Origin: Dichetophora obliterata
Taxonomy: Eukaryota; Arthropoda; Insecta; Diptera; Sciomyzidae
Direction of reading: 5' to 3'
Assembly: GCA_963920525.1 (NCBI GenBank)
Contig: OY986439.1
Location: forward strand, 44,379,193-44,443,192
Length of the DNA: 64,000 nt
Made by a program: the position numbers and the translations under genes
The notes under the pieces: generated by a model
What the model saw: the letters and a program-made list of their open reading frames with translations, nothing else
Told to the model about the DNA's origin: nothing
Database searches by the model: none
In this document: positions 54,399 through 64,000 of the stretch, piece after piece
How positions within the stretch are numbered: position 1 is the stretch's first letter
Layout: each line of letters opens with the position of its first letter

Positions 54399-54942
54399 TA
54401 ACCCATTAACGACTAATGGGTATTTAAATACCCATAAAACAGTGTTTACGAAAAAGGCCATATCTCGAAAGTGGTAGGAGATATCAAAATATTTTTTTTA
54501 AATATTACGGAAAAATGAAACTATTTATTGTCTTTACAATGTGAAACGATATTCATACAATTAAATGTTCCTTTTAGAGATCGAAGATGTGTGATTTTCA
54601 AAAATGACAAAATCCATATATAAAGCTATGTAGAAAATTTGAAAATGGAAAGATCGAGGGAAAAATTCGTGGTCAGTTTGCCTCTTGTATCCTCTATTTA
54701 TCAGGTGTTCATTACGACAAAAGAATGTTGCCATATATGCACATTTTTATTAACACCAAGAGCCTGGGTGTTAGAATTGGGTGTTAGAATTGGGTATTTA
54801 AATACCCAATGCAGATCTCAAATACGGTGACAGTTACAAACCTGAAATTTTGCAAAGCAACTTCTATGGCCTATATAAGCTTCCTTATAAATTTTGAAAA
54901 AAATCGTACGGCAGAATCTATGAGCAGTCTTTAATGGGTTAA
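54399..54942. mobile_element. piggyBac-like MITE (~545 bp) with palindromic ends
   Basis: The left end TAACCCATTAACGACT is mirrored by AGTCTTTAATGGGTTA at the right (TTAA-type target). Each side carries a perfect palindrome around GGGTATTTAAATACCC (54417-54434 and 54790-54809). No transposase. The left flank shows CTAA instead of TTAA. Confidence 0.5.
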
Positions 54943-55618
54943 AGACCACAAACTTTTTATCATTTGTATCTTTTTGTGCACTGTCTATTAACACAAATGG
55001 TGTTTTTTGGTTACGGACGCTACAACTAAGCATAGATTATAGAAAATTTAAATATTTTCGTTATTTTTACTAGGATTGCTCTTCTAAAAATTCAATTCAA
55101 AGTTGGATTCAAATTGAAAAATTCAAAATTGCATTATTCTGGTTGTTTTAATTTGCAGAAACTGTTTAAATAGAACAGATATTTCTCTTTATTTTCCGCA
55201 ATTTATTCTTTGTTAAGATTAAAGAAACTATTAATGCTTTAATTTTATTAAAAACCTATTTTTAGCTTTATTATTGAAGCTATTGTAATTTTGATTAGAA
55301 CACATTAAAGTTTCATAGTAAAAAAACATTTTGAACTTTTTTAATTTTTTAGTCATGGTTCCAGAGAACTGAAATCGAAATTTCGTTTCGCACAAATTCA
55401 TCCACTCGAATAAACAATATGTTGGATATTACTCACTTCCGTTCTATAATAAAAAATAAATCGTTTTAAAAATTTGGAGTCATAATAATTTCAACAGTGT
55501 ATTAAAAACAAATTCTTAAAATGTTAATGTAATAAATTGTCAAAAAGCCATAACAAAAATAACTAAATTTTTTAAATCAGTAGCTATTAGGGTTTGCTCT
55601 TGAGAGTGTGTGCTTATA

Positions 55619-57286
55619 CAGTGTTGCGCAAAACAATAGCAACAAAATAAGTACGCTGCAACAAAATCGTGTATCTTTTTTAATATTGGGGACACACAAA
55701 AATGATTATAGGAATCAAAGTATATATTCATACATCATATCAAATCAAATTCAAATTTGGTTTTGTTTTTTTTTTATTAATTTTAAGATTAATGTGGCTA
55801 CATTCAATTTGTCTGAGAACGAATTACCGGTAAAAGTTCCGTTATTGTAAAGCACGTGTTATTAGTAAGTCATAAACATTTAAGTTTAGTTTTGTTTTTG
55901 CGCTAGTTGTGACATTGTCTGTTCCATTTATAATGGCACGTTTTAAATACTGTGAAGCTCTTAAATTGCAAATTATATCCGAATATAAAAACGGAAATTC
56001 ACAAATATCTAACGTGAAACAGTTTGATATTAATCGGTCAATAGTTTGCAGATTAATTAAGAAATATACCATCACAAAAGACGTTACAACGGTACATTAA
56101 AGAGGGCGGCCGCGGAAGACATCGCTGCGTGATGACAGGAACATTTGTGGCGTCTTCAAACGAAATGCATTTGCCACATCCAAAGAGGTTGTTCGTACAC
56201 TTGATTTAGATATCAATCACAGCACTGTTTGAAGACGATCCGTTGAGAACGATTAAAGAAGTTACAGACCGGCAGAGAAACCTTTGCTTACAGCTAAGCA
56301 TAAAAAACAAGGTGAGGTGTTACAATTTAAACCATTCTGTCTGAAATTGTGACAACAAGTTGCAATTTATTGTTTTTTAGACTTACTCTTGCAAAAAAGC
56401 ACCTAAATTGGACCGTTCGAAAATCGAAAACCGTTTTTTTAGCGATGAATCAAAGTTCAACTTGATTAATTCAGATGGGATGTGCAAGAGTACGGGGCCA
56501 CCAGGTACACTACTTGAAGCCCGAAACTGCAAAATAAATTTTAAGCACGGAGGCGGTGGCATTATGGTCTGGACTTGTTTTTCCTATAATGAAGTTGAAC
56601 CATTTCAAAAAATCGATGGAATTATGGATCGATGTGTATATAAAGACATTTTAGAAAGCAAGATGCAGCCACATTAAGAGTGGAATATGTCACTTCAGTG
56701 AACGTTTGAGCCCGACAACGACCTGAAGCACACTTCAAAGCTCATCAAAGATTACATTAGAGGCGATGGGATTCAAGTCCTTGATTGGCCGGCACAGTCA
56801 CAATGACTTGAATCCCATTGAAAATCTTTTTGGGATTTTGAAGGTAAAAGTTTCTGGTCAAAGGTTTTCCAATAAGACTGCACTGTATGAAGCCCTGAAA
56901 CTTAATTGGGAATATATACCTAATACCAACATATCTAATTTAATAGAGTCGGTGTCGCTCAGATGTGCAGCGGTTATAAAGAATAATGAATCTTACACTA
57001 AATATTAATTATGTTGCTTTTGTTTTGCTCTCAGACAAACTGAATGAAGTCACATTAATTTTAAATTTAATAAAGAAAACAAAACCAAATTTGAATATGA
57101 TTTGTTTGTAATATGATGTATGATGTACACACAAAGTGTACTTGATATTTGAAAAGATACACGATTTTGTAGCATTATAGGAACCAAAGCATATATTCAT
57201 ACACTTTGTGTGTACTTGATATTTAAAAAGATACACGATTTTGTAGCAGCGTTCTGATTTTGTTGCTATTGTTTTGCGCAAAACTG
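55619..57286 (+). mobile_element. Tc1-like transposon, degenerate, 1668 bp
   Basis: The ends CAGTGTTGCGCAAAACAATA and TATTGTTTTGCGCAAAACTG are flanked by TA (55617-55618, 57287-57288). The plus strand encodes a broken Tc1 transposase. 55930-56099 is the paired-like helix-turn-helix (MARFKYCEALKLQIISEYKN..), followed by GRPRKTS with a stop between. 56400-56680 holds FFSDESKFNLINSDG and GGGGIMVWTCFSY. Near 56800 is DLNPIENLFGILKVKV, the DLNPIE block with the catalytic Glu. At least five stops or frame changes. An ~85-bp block is duplicated near the right end (57130-57245). Confidence 0.9.
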
Positions 57287-57289
57287 TAT

Positions 57290-58520
57290 ATCTATAAATA
57301 CACTTTAGTACCAATATAAGTACCGTCCTCTTCAAAAATATACATCAACACCTACCGCTCTATTTATCATATTTCTTTAAAAAAATGATAAGAACTTGTG
57401 AGCCATACTCATAGAGAAATATCAGTTAGTTTTTTTTTGCTCATACATTCTAAAAGCAACCAAATAGACTCAAGAATTATTTTTTTTTTTTTGTTTTTTT
57501 TTAATAGAAGTAAATTCTTCTAGCATTTCCGCTATTTACACTAAAAGTTTAAGCAAAATGTTTGTCTTGATAGACGCGCAAACTGTGACCAAATGTTTCA
57601 AAAATAAATAAGAATAGCTGTTTAGTATAACAAATACATACATATAAATAAATTTTATGATTTGAAAAATTATTTCAATGGAAAGGCATCTGAATACATC
57701 GATCGAGGCCGGTCTCTATCGTGATCACCAGCACACATCAATGTACTCTATCAATACTCTCGTATGTATGAATGAAGGTACACAAATTATAAAAATTAAA
57801 ATGATCTCATCTCTGAGTGTGGCTTCTCGTAAATATGATATGATCAAGTATCAATATTAACAGTGTTACTGTCGTAAAACGAAGAAGCTTTTTTTTGCAC
57901 AAACTGCCTACTTATAAAATATAAACAAAAATAATCCGATCCTATGAAAAGCGATTAACTAAAACTCGTAGTACTTTAGTTACTCATAAACAGTTTATAA
58001 ATGAAAAGTTCACAAATAAAGGCAAACCATATTTCCGGTTACAAAATAATTAATTTTAAAGTTGAAAATTACTTCATAGGCAAGAAATCCAACTTCCATT
58101 TTCTAATGCGTAATACATATAGTTGTTGCTACGTAAATTTCACCAGGCTATGTTATTGAGTATTAACCATGATATTCTTATTCTTGCGAAGCATGTGAAG
58201 AGTATTAAAACCAGTTTTCAATCAAATAAATTATTTCACATTCCAACTACTTATGTTTGGAATTCTTTTTGGTGCATTAGTTGATATTCCATATAGTATG
58301 TATCTATTAAATATTTACTGTAGATGTTCAGGCTGTTGTTTTGGTTCTTTATTTTTTAATGGATTTTTTATCTTATAGCAAAGCAGGGTAGTTTTTGAAA
58401 AAAGTTGAAAGAGAAAATTCTTTTATGATAAGAAAGAATAAAAGTAAAATCATTGGAGCATGCAATACTATGAATTATGAAGTAACGCGAGTGAAAGAGG
58501 CTATAAAGAATAAAAAAAAA
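57290..58520. other. AT-rich interval, no gene seen
   Basis: No gene or bounded repeat was recognised. The frame 57678-57860 has no support. Confidence 0.5.
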
Positions 58521-58525
58521 TTAAT

Positions 58526-58651
58526 GTTACCGCAGAGTCATCGCTAGGAGAGACTGAACAAGCGATTACAAACCGTCTCTAGGCCATAGATATGGTGCAA
58601 AAACAAGGAATTTGGGTTCCACATGAAGTCAAGCCAAGAGACGCACAGTGA
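58526..58651 (+). pseudogene. Mariner (DD34D-type) transposase fragment
   Basis: The plus strand reads ESSLGETEQAITNRL, stop, AIDMVQKQGIWVPHEVKPRD. This is the junction of the second helix-turn-helix and linker (QKxGxWVPHELK) typical of true mariner transposases. Only about 40 codons survive, with a stop inside and one right after. Confidence 0.6.
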
Positions 58652-58965
58652 GGCAAAAAGGCTTCGATTCGAAATCGAATTTTAAAATTCCGAACATGTA
58701 GAAATGTCAGGAAATATCTACTGATTTCAGAAATAATTTTTTATTTACCTCAACTTTGAAACAAAAGAAAAATTCTTCAAAGTTAGTTATTTTGAAAACA
58801 GTTATTTTTTAAGTTTTTATTTAAGAATTTCCTTGTTATACTCGATTATATTTTTCCAATATGGAAAAACTGTCATACTTCATGACTTAGATATGTTATT
58901 TTGAAATAAAATTAAGTAATAAAGGTATCTATTGTTGGTGCTATAAAACACTATTTAGGGCTATA

Positions 58966-59834
58966 CAGCTGTGGTCAAATTAATAGCAGTACTCTTATAT
59001 TGAGACATGTTTGTATAAATAATACTTGTCTACTAATTTCGAATCCGGTAAACCCATTATCGTTCCTACATATACTTTTAAAGCTGCTTCGAAATCTGTA
59101 CTCAGTTTCCTTCTATATTGTAAAAATGTCCAGATACAGGGTGTTTTACGTTTTTGGCACGTGTTTAGTATTATTGATCTAGAATCTAAACTACTCACCA
59201 TAAAATAAAAAATAGTATTTTGTATTTTAGAAAAAATATCAACTTCTCAATCAATATATTAACCACTATCGTGTCATGTGCGGTAGCGGAGCAAAAATGT
59301 AGAGATTATCCAACGAAATATCAGCAAATTTTGTATCTTTTATTTTAGCGGAGCTGTAATCGTCCAAATTTAAAATGTCTGTTTTTCATGTCAAAATACA
59401 CTTAATCACAGGTTTTTTTCTAAACTCTAACATTGGATGCTAAGAGCTCCGCTAAAATAAAAGATACAAAATTTGTTGATATTTCGTTGAATAATCTGAA
59501 AGTTTTAGCTCCTCTACAGCACATGACACGAAAGTGGTTGATATATTGATGGAAAAGTTGATATTTTTTTTAGAATAGAAAATATTATTTTTTATTTTAT
59601 GATTAGTAGCTTAGATTCTAGATCAACAATACTAAAAACTTGCCAAAAACGTAAAACACCCTGTATCTTGAACATTTTACAATATAGAAGAAAACTGAGT
59701 ACAGATTTGGAACCAGTGTTGAAAATACATATAGGAATTATAATGGGCTTGCCGGATCCGAAATTTGTAGACTATTATTATTTTTCCAGACGTGTCTGAA
59801 TATAAAAACACTGCTATTATTTTGACCGCAACTG
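58966..59834. mobile_element. 869-bp near-perfect palindromic Tc1-like MITE
   Basis: The ends CAGCTGTGGTCAAATTAATA and TATTATTTTGACCGCAACTG are flanked by TA (58964-58965, 59835-59836). Inverted similarity runs along the whole element: 58995-59201 (minus) and 59599-59799 (plus) translate to nearly the same frame, and 59220-59360 mirrors 59440-59580. A ~80-bp spacer remains near 59365-59440. Frames in the arms are mirror images and unlikely to be proteins. Confidence 0.85.
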
Positions 59835-60117
59835 TATATGCGTAAATACGCAACATTCTATAAAACATTTTGGAAAATAAAAAAATGGACGATCATACTT
59901 GGAAGATTTTTTTATTAAATCACAATGTGTCTACTTAAAGCTCTTATGGAGTCAAGGTGTCTGACCGGTTTGTATGAAATATATTGAATTTCAGGTCTAA
60001 AAAAAATAGGAAATAAAAAAAAACATATTTTAACAAGCACAGCAGATGATCAACATGTATACAGCTCCAAAATGCCTACGGGGGTAAGTGCGGCTGTGTA
60101 TTGTAAAGAGCCTAGTA

Positions 60118-61418
60118 AAGGGTCCACCAAATAACTTTTTTTTTTTTAAAATTCAATAAAAACAAAACTACTGGATATTTTCTCAAATTTCTTTTTTTAT
60201 TTGAAAGTACAATCTTTCCGATTAATAATGGCAACTAATTTCATTCAAATGGCTGCCTCGACTGGCCATGCAGTAGCCTACACAATCGGTCTAACTTTTA
60301 AGCACATTATCGATTGTGTGCAGCTGTATTTCACCAATGTCTTCACGAATATTGTCCTTTAAAGCGTCAATTGTCTCTGGCTTGTCGGCGTAACACTTAT
60401 CTTTGAGGGCACCCCACAAATAATAGTCCAACGGTGTCAAATCGCAGCTCCGAGGTGGCCAAACGACATCAGCTCTACGGCTGATAATGCGATTTTCAAA
60501 AACAGGGCGCAAAACATCGAGTGTAGCTTCGGCTGTGTGACACGTAGCGCCGTCCTGTTGAAACCAAATGTTGCCAATATCCCCCTCTTCAATTTTTGTG
60601 GACAAAAATTCGTTCAACATGGCCCGATAACGATCGCTATTGACTGTAACGGCCACTCCTTGCTCATTTTCGAAGAAAAATGACCCAATTATGCCTCTGG
60701 ACCAAAATCCGCACCAAACAGTGACTCGTTTTGGGTGAAGCGGCTTTTCAATGTATGCATGCGGGTTTTCTGTGCCCCAAATGCGACAATTTTGCTTGTT
60801 TACATACCCGCCAAGATCAAAATAAGCTTCATCTAAAAAGATGATTTTTTTTTGGCAAAATCGGCATCTTCTGTAAGTCGATCGCAGGCCCACTTAGCGA
60901 AGCGAAAACGCATTGGATGGTCAGTTGGCTTCAACTCCTGAACCAATTGGACTTTGTTTGGCGTCCTTGGTCTTTATGCAAAATTCGTCTCAATGATGTC
61001 TCCGAAATGTTTAATTGTTGAAAACGACGGTGAATTGATGTTGATGGCGCTTCACGCACACTTTCTGCCACAGCAGCAATATTCTCGGGTGTACGCACTG
61101 CTTTTGGCTTTTCACGTTTTGGTTTATCGATGAGGATGCCAGTTTCTTTAACTTTTTTCACAAGATAACGAACATACGGAGCTGACGGTGCTTCTCTTCT
61201 TCCAAAATCCGTACGCAATTTTCGCACACATTCTGCAACATTACCATGATTTTCAAAGTAATGTCGCAATATTTCCCAGCATTGTTCAAGCGTATACACA
61301 ACCATATTCGTTTAGCGGAAGGATAAAACTTATTATCTGTTAAATCAGACATGAGCTAAGTGTTACCATTCACGAAATAAGCACTAGTTGAAAAAAAAAC
61401 GTTAGATGGCGGACCCTG
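60118..61418 (-). mobile_element. Mariner-like transposon, 1301 bp, broken transposase
   Basis: The ends AAGGGTCCACCAAATAAC and GTTAGATGGCGGACCCTG are flanked by TA on both sides (60116-60117, 61419-61420). The minus-strand transposase starts at 61305 (MVVYTLEQCWEILRHYFENH). It carries IIFLDEAYFDLGGYVNKQN (first catalytic D), WFQQDGATCHT (second) and WPPRSCDLTPLDYYLWG (third, 36 residues on). It is broken by a frameshift near 60965, another in an A run near 60848, and a TAG where Trp is usual (60290). The full-length frame would be about 340-350 aa, so this is a recently dead copy. Confidence 0.93.
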
Positions 61419-61886
61419 TATAAGACAGCCATACAGACTGCCAAAATACTGCAGCATCTTCCAGGCGGAAGGAAGTATTCGCCATAAGGAAGGCCGAGGA
61501 GATAGCCCTTATATCAACACACCACTCTTATATCAACATTTTCGTCAACAGCCAAGTGGCGATTAAATCTATGCGCTCCGCTACCAACAAGTCCAAAAGC
61601 GTCCTGGCTGGCAAAGATGCACTAGAGTACACTATGCGCTTCGAAGGGAGTACGCATCTACTGGGTCCTTAGCCACCAGAGCATTGATGGCAGATGGTTT
61701 AGCAAAGGAAGGCGCTGAGCTGGGATTGGAATTCGCAGAACATGTACCTACTCCACTACAAGAGTTACACAGGAACCTCAAAAAAGAGCCACACTAGCAG
61801 TAAATCGTAAATGGAGAGATAGGACATCGTGCAAAATCTCAATAACAATGTGCAATGCACAATGCGGAAAATGAACTCAGTTTATC

Positions 61887-62186
61887 TTGGCACGCCCGCG
61901 CAGAGATTGCAGGACACTAGTGGGTATACTCACTGGTCACTGCATGGCGGCAGCCCACGCTAGAAAGCTGGGCATCACCTCGAATGACAACTGCAGGAAG
62001 TGCAAGGAACCAGGCACAGTGGAGACCCTGAAGCACCTATTATGCACATGTCCCACCTTACTTAGATCGAGACTTAAATACCTAGGCTCATCGACGTTCC
62101 TGTCGCTAAAAGATGTAGCCAAAGTATCTCTGGAATTCCTCCTAAGGTTTGCGGATTCAGCGCAAATCTTTAAAGACTTCACTTAA
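61887..62186 (+). pseudogene. LINE C-terminal domain with CCHC-type knuckle
   Basis: The frame reads MARPRRDCRTLVGILTGHCM with CRKCKEPGTVETLKHLLCTC, the conserved C-terminal Cys/His domain after RNase H in I/R1/LOA-type LINEs. It ends at a natural-looking stop after IFKDFT. Confidence 0.8.
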
Positions 62187-62356
62187 CGCAAAGGTTCCTT
62201 TGTTCGCAACCCGCACCACTAAGGACCAGAATTTGTTTATGTGAGCGTTTCGGTTGCCTTTTTTTAACCTGTTTGATAGTCCTAAAAATGCTATCTATTT
62301 TAATTTCAAAACCCCGTTTTGACTGTATATAAATGTGATATTGACAGTGAGATAAT

Positions 62357-62587
62357 TTGAGATATGTGACCCTTTTATATGAGCCCATTGGCACCGTTAG
62401 ATTCAGAGTTGATTTCGACCAAAATTATACTGACCTCCCCGTTAAAATTCAAAAACACATTGGACATACGACACCTGTCCAGTTGCGTTCAACTCGACTT
62501 TCAATCGCAAACAAGTGGAAACATCTACAGAAACTGAAAGCTGTAATTTCAACCGAATATCATCATTTTTATGACAACATCAAATAG
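62357..62587 (+). pseudogene. Unidentified coding remnant, 76 codons
   Basis: The open frame contains VRFRVDFDQNYTDLPVKIQK and LSIANKWKHLQKLKAVISTE then YHHFYDNIK, with protein-like composition. I recall similar WKHLQ..L..V....HHFYD phrases from insect transposon-encoded proteins but cannot name the family. No intact gene context. Confidence 0.35.
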
Positions 62588-62599
62588 GCTTTGGAATTT

Positions 62600-63130
62600 T
62601 TGTTAAATTCGAAAATTGTCTGAAAACTGTTGATCTCTTACTGAAAATGGCGTTTTTTTACTACTATAAAAATATCTCTATCTGCGTTTATAGTAACTTT
62701 TTCTGGACATAACTCACTATCTGTTATAGTAGCTAAGCTAGCGCAAAATTTGAAAAAACTTTTAAGCACAGTGGTCCGTGGACACTTTTGCACAACATTT
62801 TAGAAGATTGATTTTTCAATGTATTCAAAATTGCAATGATTTTTCAAAATTGCATCCGGACGTATTAGTTTTTCTTGTCAACAGGATGCATCGGAAATAA
62901 CAGCAGTGCGGCAATCTCGCTTTCCTCTTATAATTGATGATTCAACTAGCGAAGAATGATCCAATCCCGCGAGCGATTCTCTTTATCGTATTTTGACTTA
63001 GCATCATTTAATATCCTTAATATTGGTAAAATATAAAAACAATAAACTGTAAAGTCTCATACAAAAATAAATTTTACGCTTTAAATTTTCTTAGTGTTAA
63101 AGTTCTAAAAGTACATTAGAAATTTTTAAC
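62600..63130. other. No gene seen
   Basis: AT-rich sequence without recognisable coding or repeat structure. Confidence 0.5.
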
Positions 63131-63139
63131 TTTAAATTT

Positions 63140-63520
63140 CGTTATCGCAGGTTTTTTATTTCTTAGTTATGAGCCCAAATATATGCCATATGTATGGGAG
63201 GTTCCATGTCTGCTTGTCACCGAAATTTAGCAAGAATTTTAAAGATCACATATTAGTTATCCACCGATAATTCTGTTAGCGTAGCTCTTAACGTTTCTAA
63301 GATATAGCGCAAAATATGTTACAGTTGCATGGGAGCTGCCACGCTCACTTGTTCAATCGTGCCGAAATTTTTATATTTTTTAGAAAGCATATATTAGACG
63401 TCTACCTTTGATATCGTTATCGTTGTTTTTCTTATTTCTAATATATAGCGCAAAATGTGTTTAAGTTGTACGGCAGCTGCCACGCCTACTTTTCCAACAT
63501 TTTTTTAATACTATTCTTGT
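63140..63520. repeat. Degenerate ~135-140-bp tandem repeat, 3 units
   Basis: TAGCGCAAAATATGTTACAG TTGCATGGGAGCTGCCACGC near 63304 recurs near 63445 and, more diverged, near 63170 (GCCCAAATATATGCCATATG TATGGGAGGTTCCATG). CCGAAATTT...AGAAAGCATATATTAG follows each. Confidence 0.7.
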
Positions 63521-64000
63521 ACTTTCCTATACCTTAAACATTGAAAACTACGAAATAACCCACAAAATAATTTTTTCGTCTAGCTTGTACTAATCGCATC
63601 ACTGTGAGACGTCGAAAGCCGTTTTTCACGTGTCACCAACTGCTTCAAAGGTAAAATCGGATGTTCATGTGTCCATCAAATGATGAAGTACATCGCAATT
63701 TTTTACTCTCTCTCTAAAAATTTTTATTTCTGCCTGCCAGAGCTGTATAATCGGCATTCATATTCAGAATTTTAAGTACATCTGAATAACGACATAAGAA
63801 TGCCTTCAATGAATGCAAAATTGATTTATAAATACAATTTTTAATTCACATTCATTTTTAAAAAAATTAATAATTATTCATTTCAATTATTCATTTTCGT
63901 TACTCAGAATAATGAATCAATTTTTATTCATTTAAATGCTATTCACAAAGAATACAATTCACACAGAATTTCAGAATTTTCAATTGTTCTTTTTGTATTC
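63521..64000. other. AT-rich end of window
   Basis: Simple-sequence-like AATTCATT/AATGAAT motifs dominate 63760-64000. No gene. Confidence 0.5.

Larger units (their letters stand above)
60035..62290 (+). mobile_element. LINE 3' part (RNase H and C-terminal knuckle) interrupted by a mariner-like element
   Basis: The plus strand left of the mariner reads SSKMPTGVSAAVYCKEPS. After it comes IRQPYRLPKYCSIFQAE, then, in changing frames, YINIFVNSQVAIKSMRS (DSQAAI block) and the WVPSHQSIDG-type block. 61887-62186 holds LVGILTGHCMAAAHARKLGI and CRKCKEPGTVETLKHLLCTC. The 3' UTR runs to about 62280. Several frameshifts. The orientation and family are like the other RNase H LINEs here. Confidence 0.85.

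Noticed and set aside
58995..59799. Two similar ~65-codon frames as a gene pair
   Set aside because: They are mirror-image readings of the two arms of one palindromic element.

Overview
This looks like nuclear DNA of a higher fly (Brachycera), probably a species with a larger and more repeat-rich genome than Drosophila. The reasons are AT-rich sequence, short GT-AG introns, clear Drosophila-type genes (a mitoguardin/Miga orthologue and an Axs-like anoctamin), and dense dipteran transposons (Tc1/mariner, pogo-like and hAT-like MITEs, Jockey-type and RNase H-carrying non-LTR elements, a Helitron-like element, a SINE). There are no operons or prokaryotic genes.

Host genes. Six multi-exon genes can be read. 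Gene A (761-1368, +) and gene C (39096-39728, +) are small four-helix membrane proteins with the same exon plan. Gene B (2955-3692, +) and gene D (40102-48583, -) are MARVEL-type four-helix proteins. The Axs/ANO10-type anoctamin (3973-8622, -, 10 exons, 638 aa) converges on gene B. Miga (26978-28599, +) lacks only its first exon(s) here. Gene D carries a 7.9-kb intron made almost entirely of mobile DNA.

Repeat landscape. 9.2-14.2 kb is an array of nine near-identical 567-bp units, about four in one orientation and five in the other, bounded by a 14-bp direct repeat. Each unit holds what looks like a type I hammerhead ribozyme. 14.4-17.7 kb holds retroelement pieces, including a Jockey-type gag (ORF1) without a reverse transcriptase. 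17.9-26.1 kb is a MITE field (TA, 8-bp and TTA target duplications). 29-38.8 kb holds foldback elements, a broken THAP exon, a degenerate satellite split by a LINE/mariner block, and element fragments. 40.8-48 kb is the gene D intron (Helitron-like element with a pogo-type MITE inside, LINE ORF1, LINE-tailed element). 48.9-51.2 kb is a LINE interrupted by a tRNA-headed SINE. 55.6-62.3 kb is a Tc1/mariner cluster, including a mariner placed exactly at a TA inside a LINE RNase H region. The last 1.4 kb is a degenerate tandem repeat and AT-rich DNA.

The strongest candidate for something undescribed is the hammerhead-bearing 567-bp array. It resembles the retrozyme / Penelope-associated hammerhead elements known from other animals. 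The fold was done by eye and has one weak point (a C-A mismatch closing stem II).
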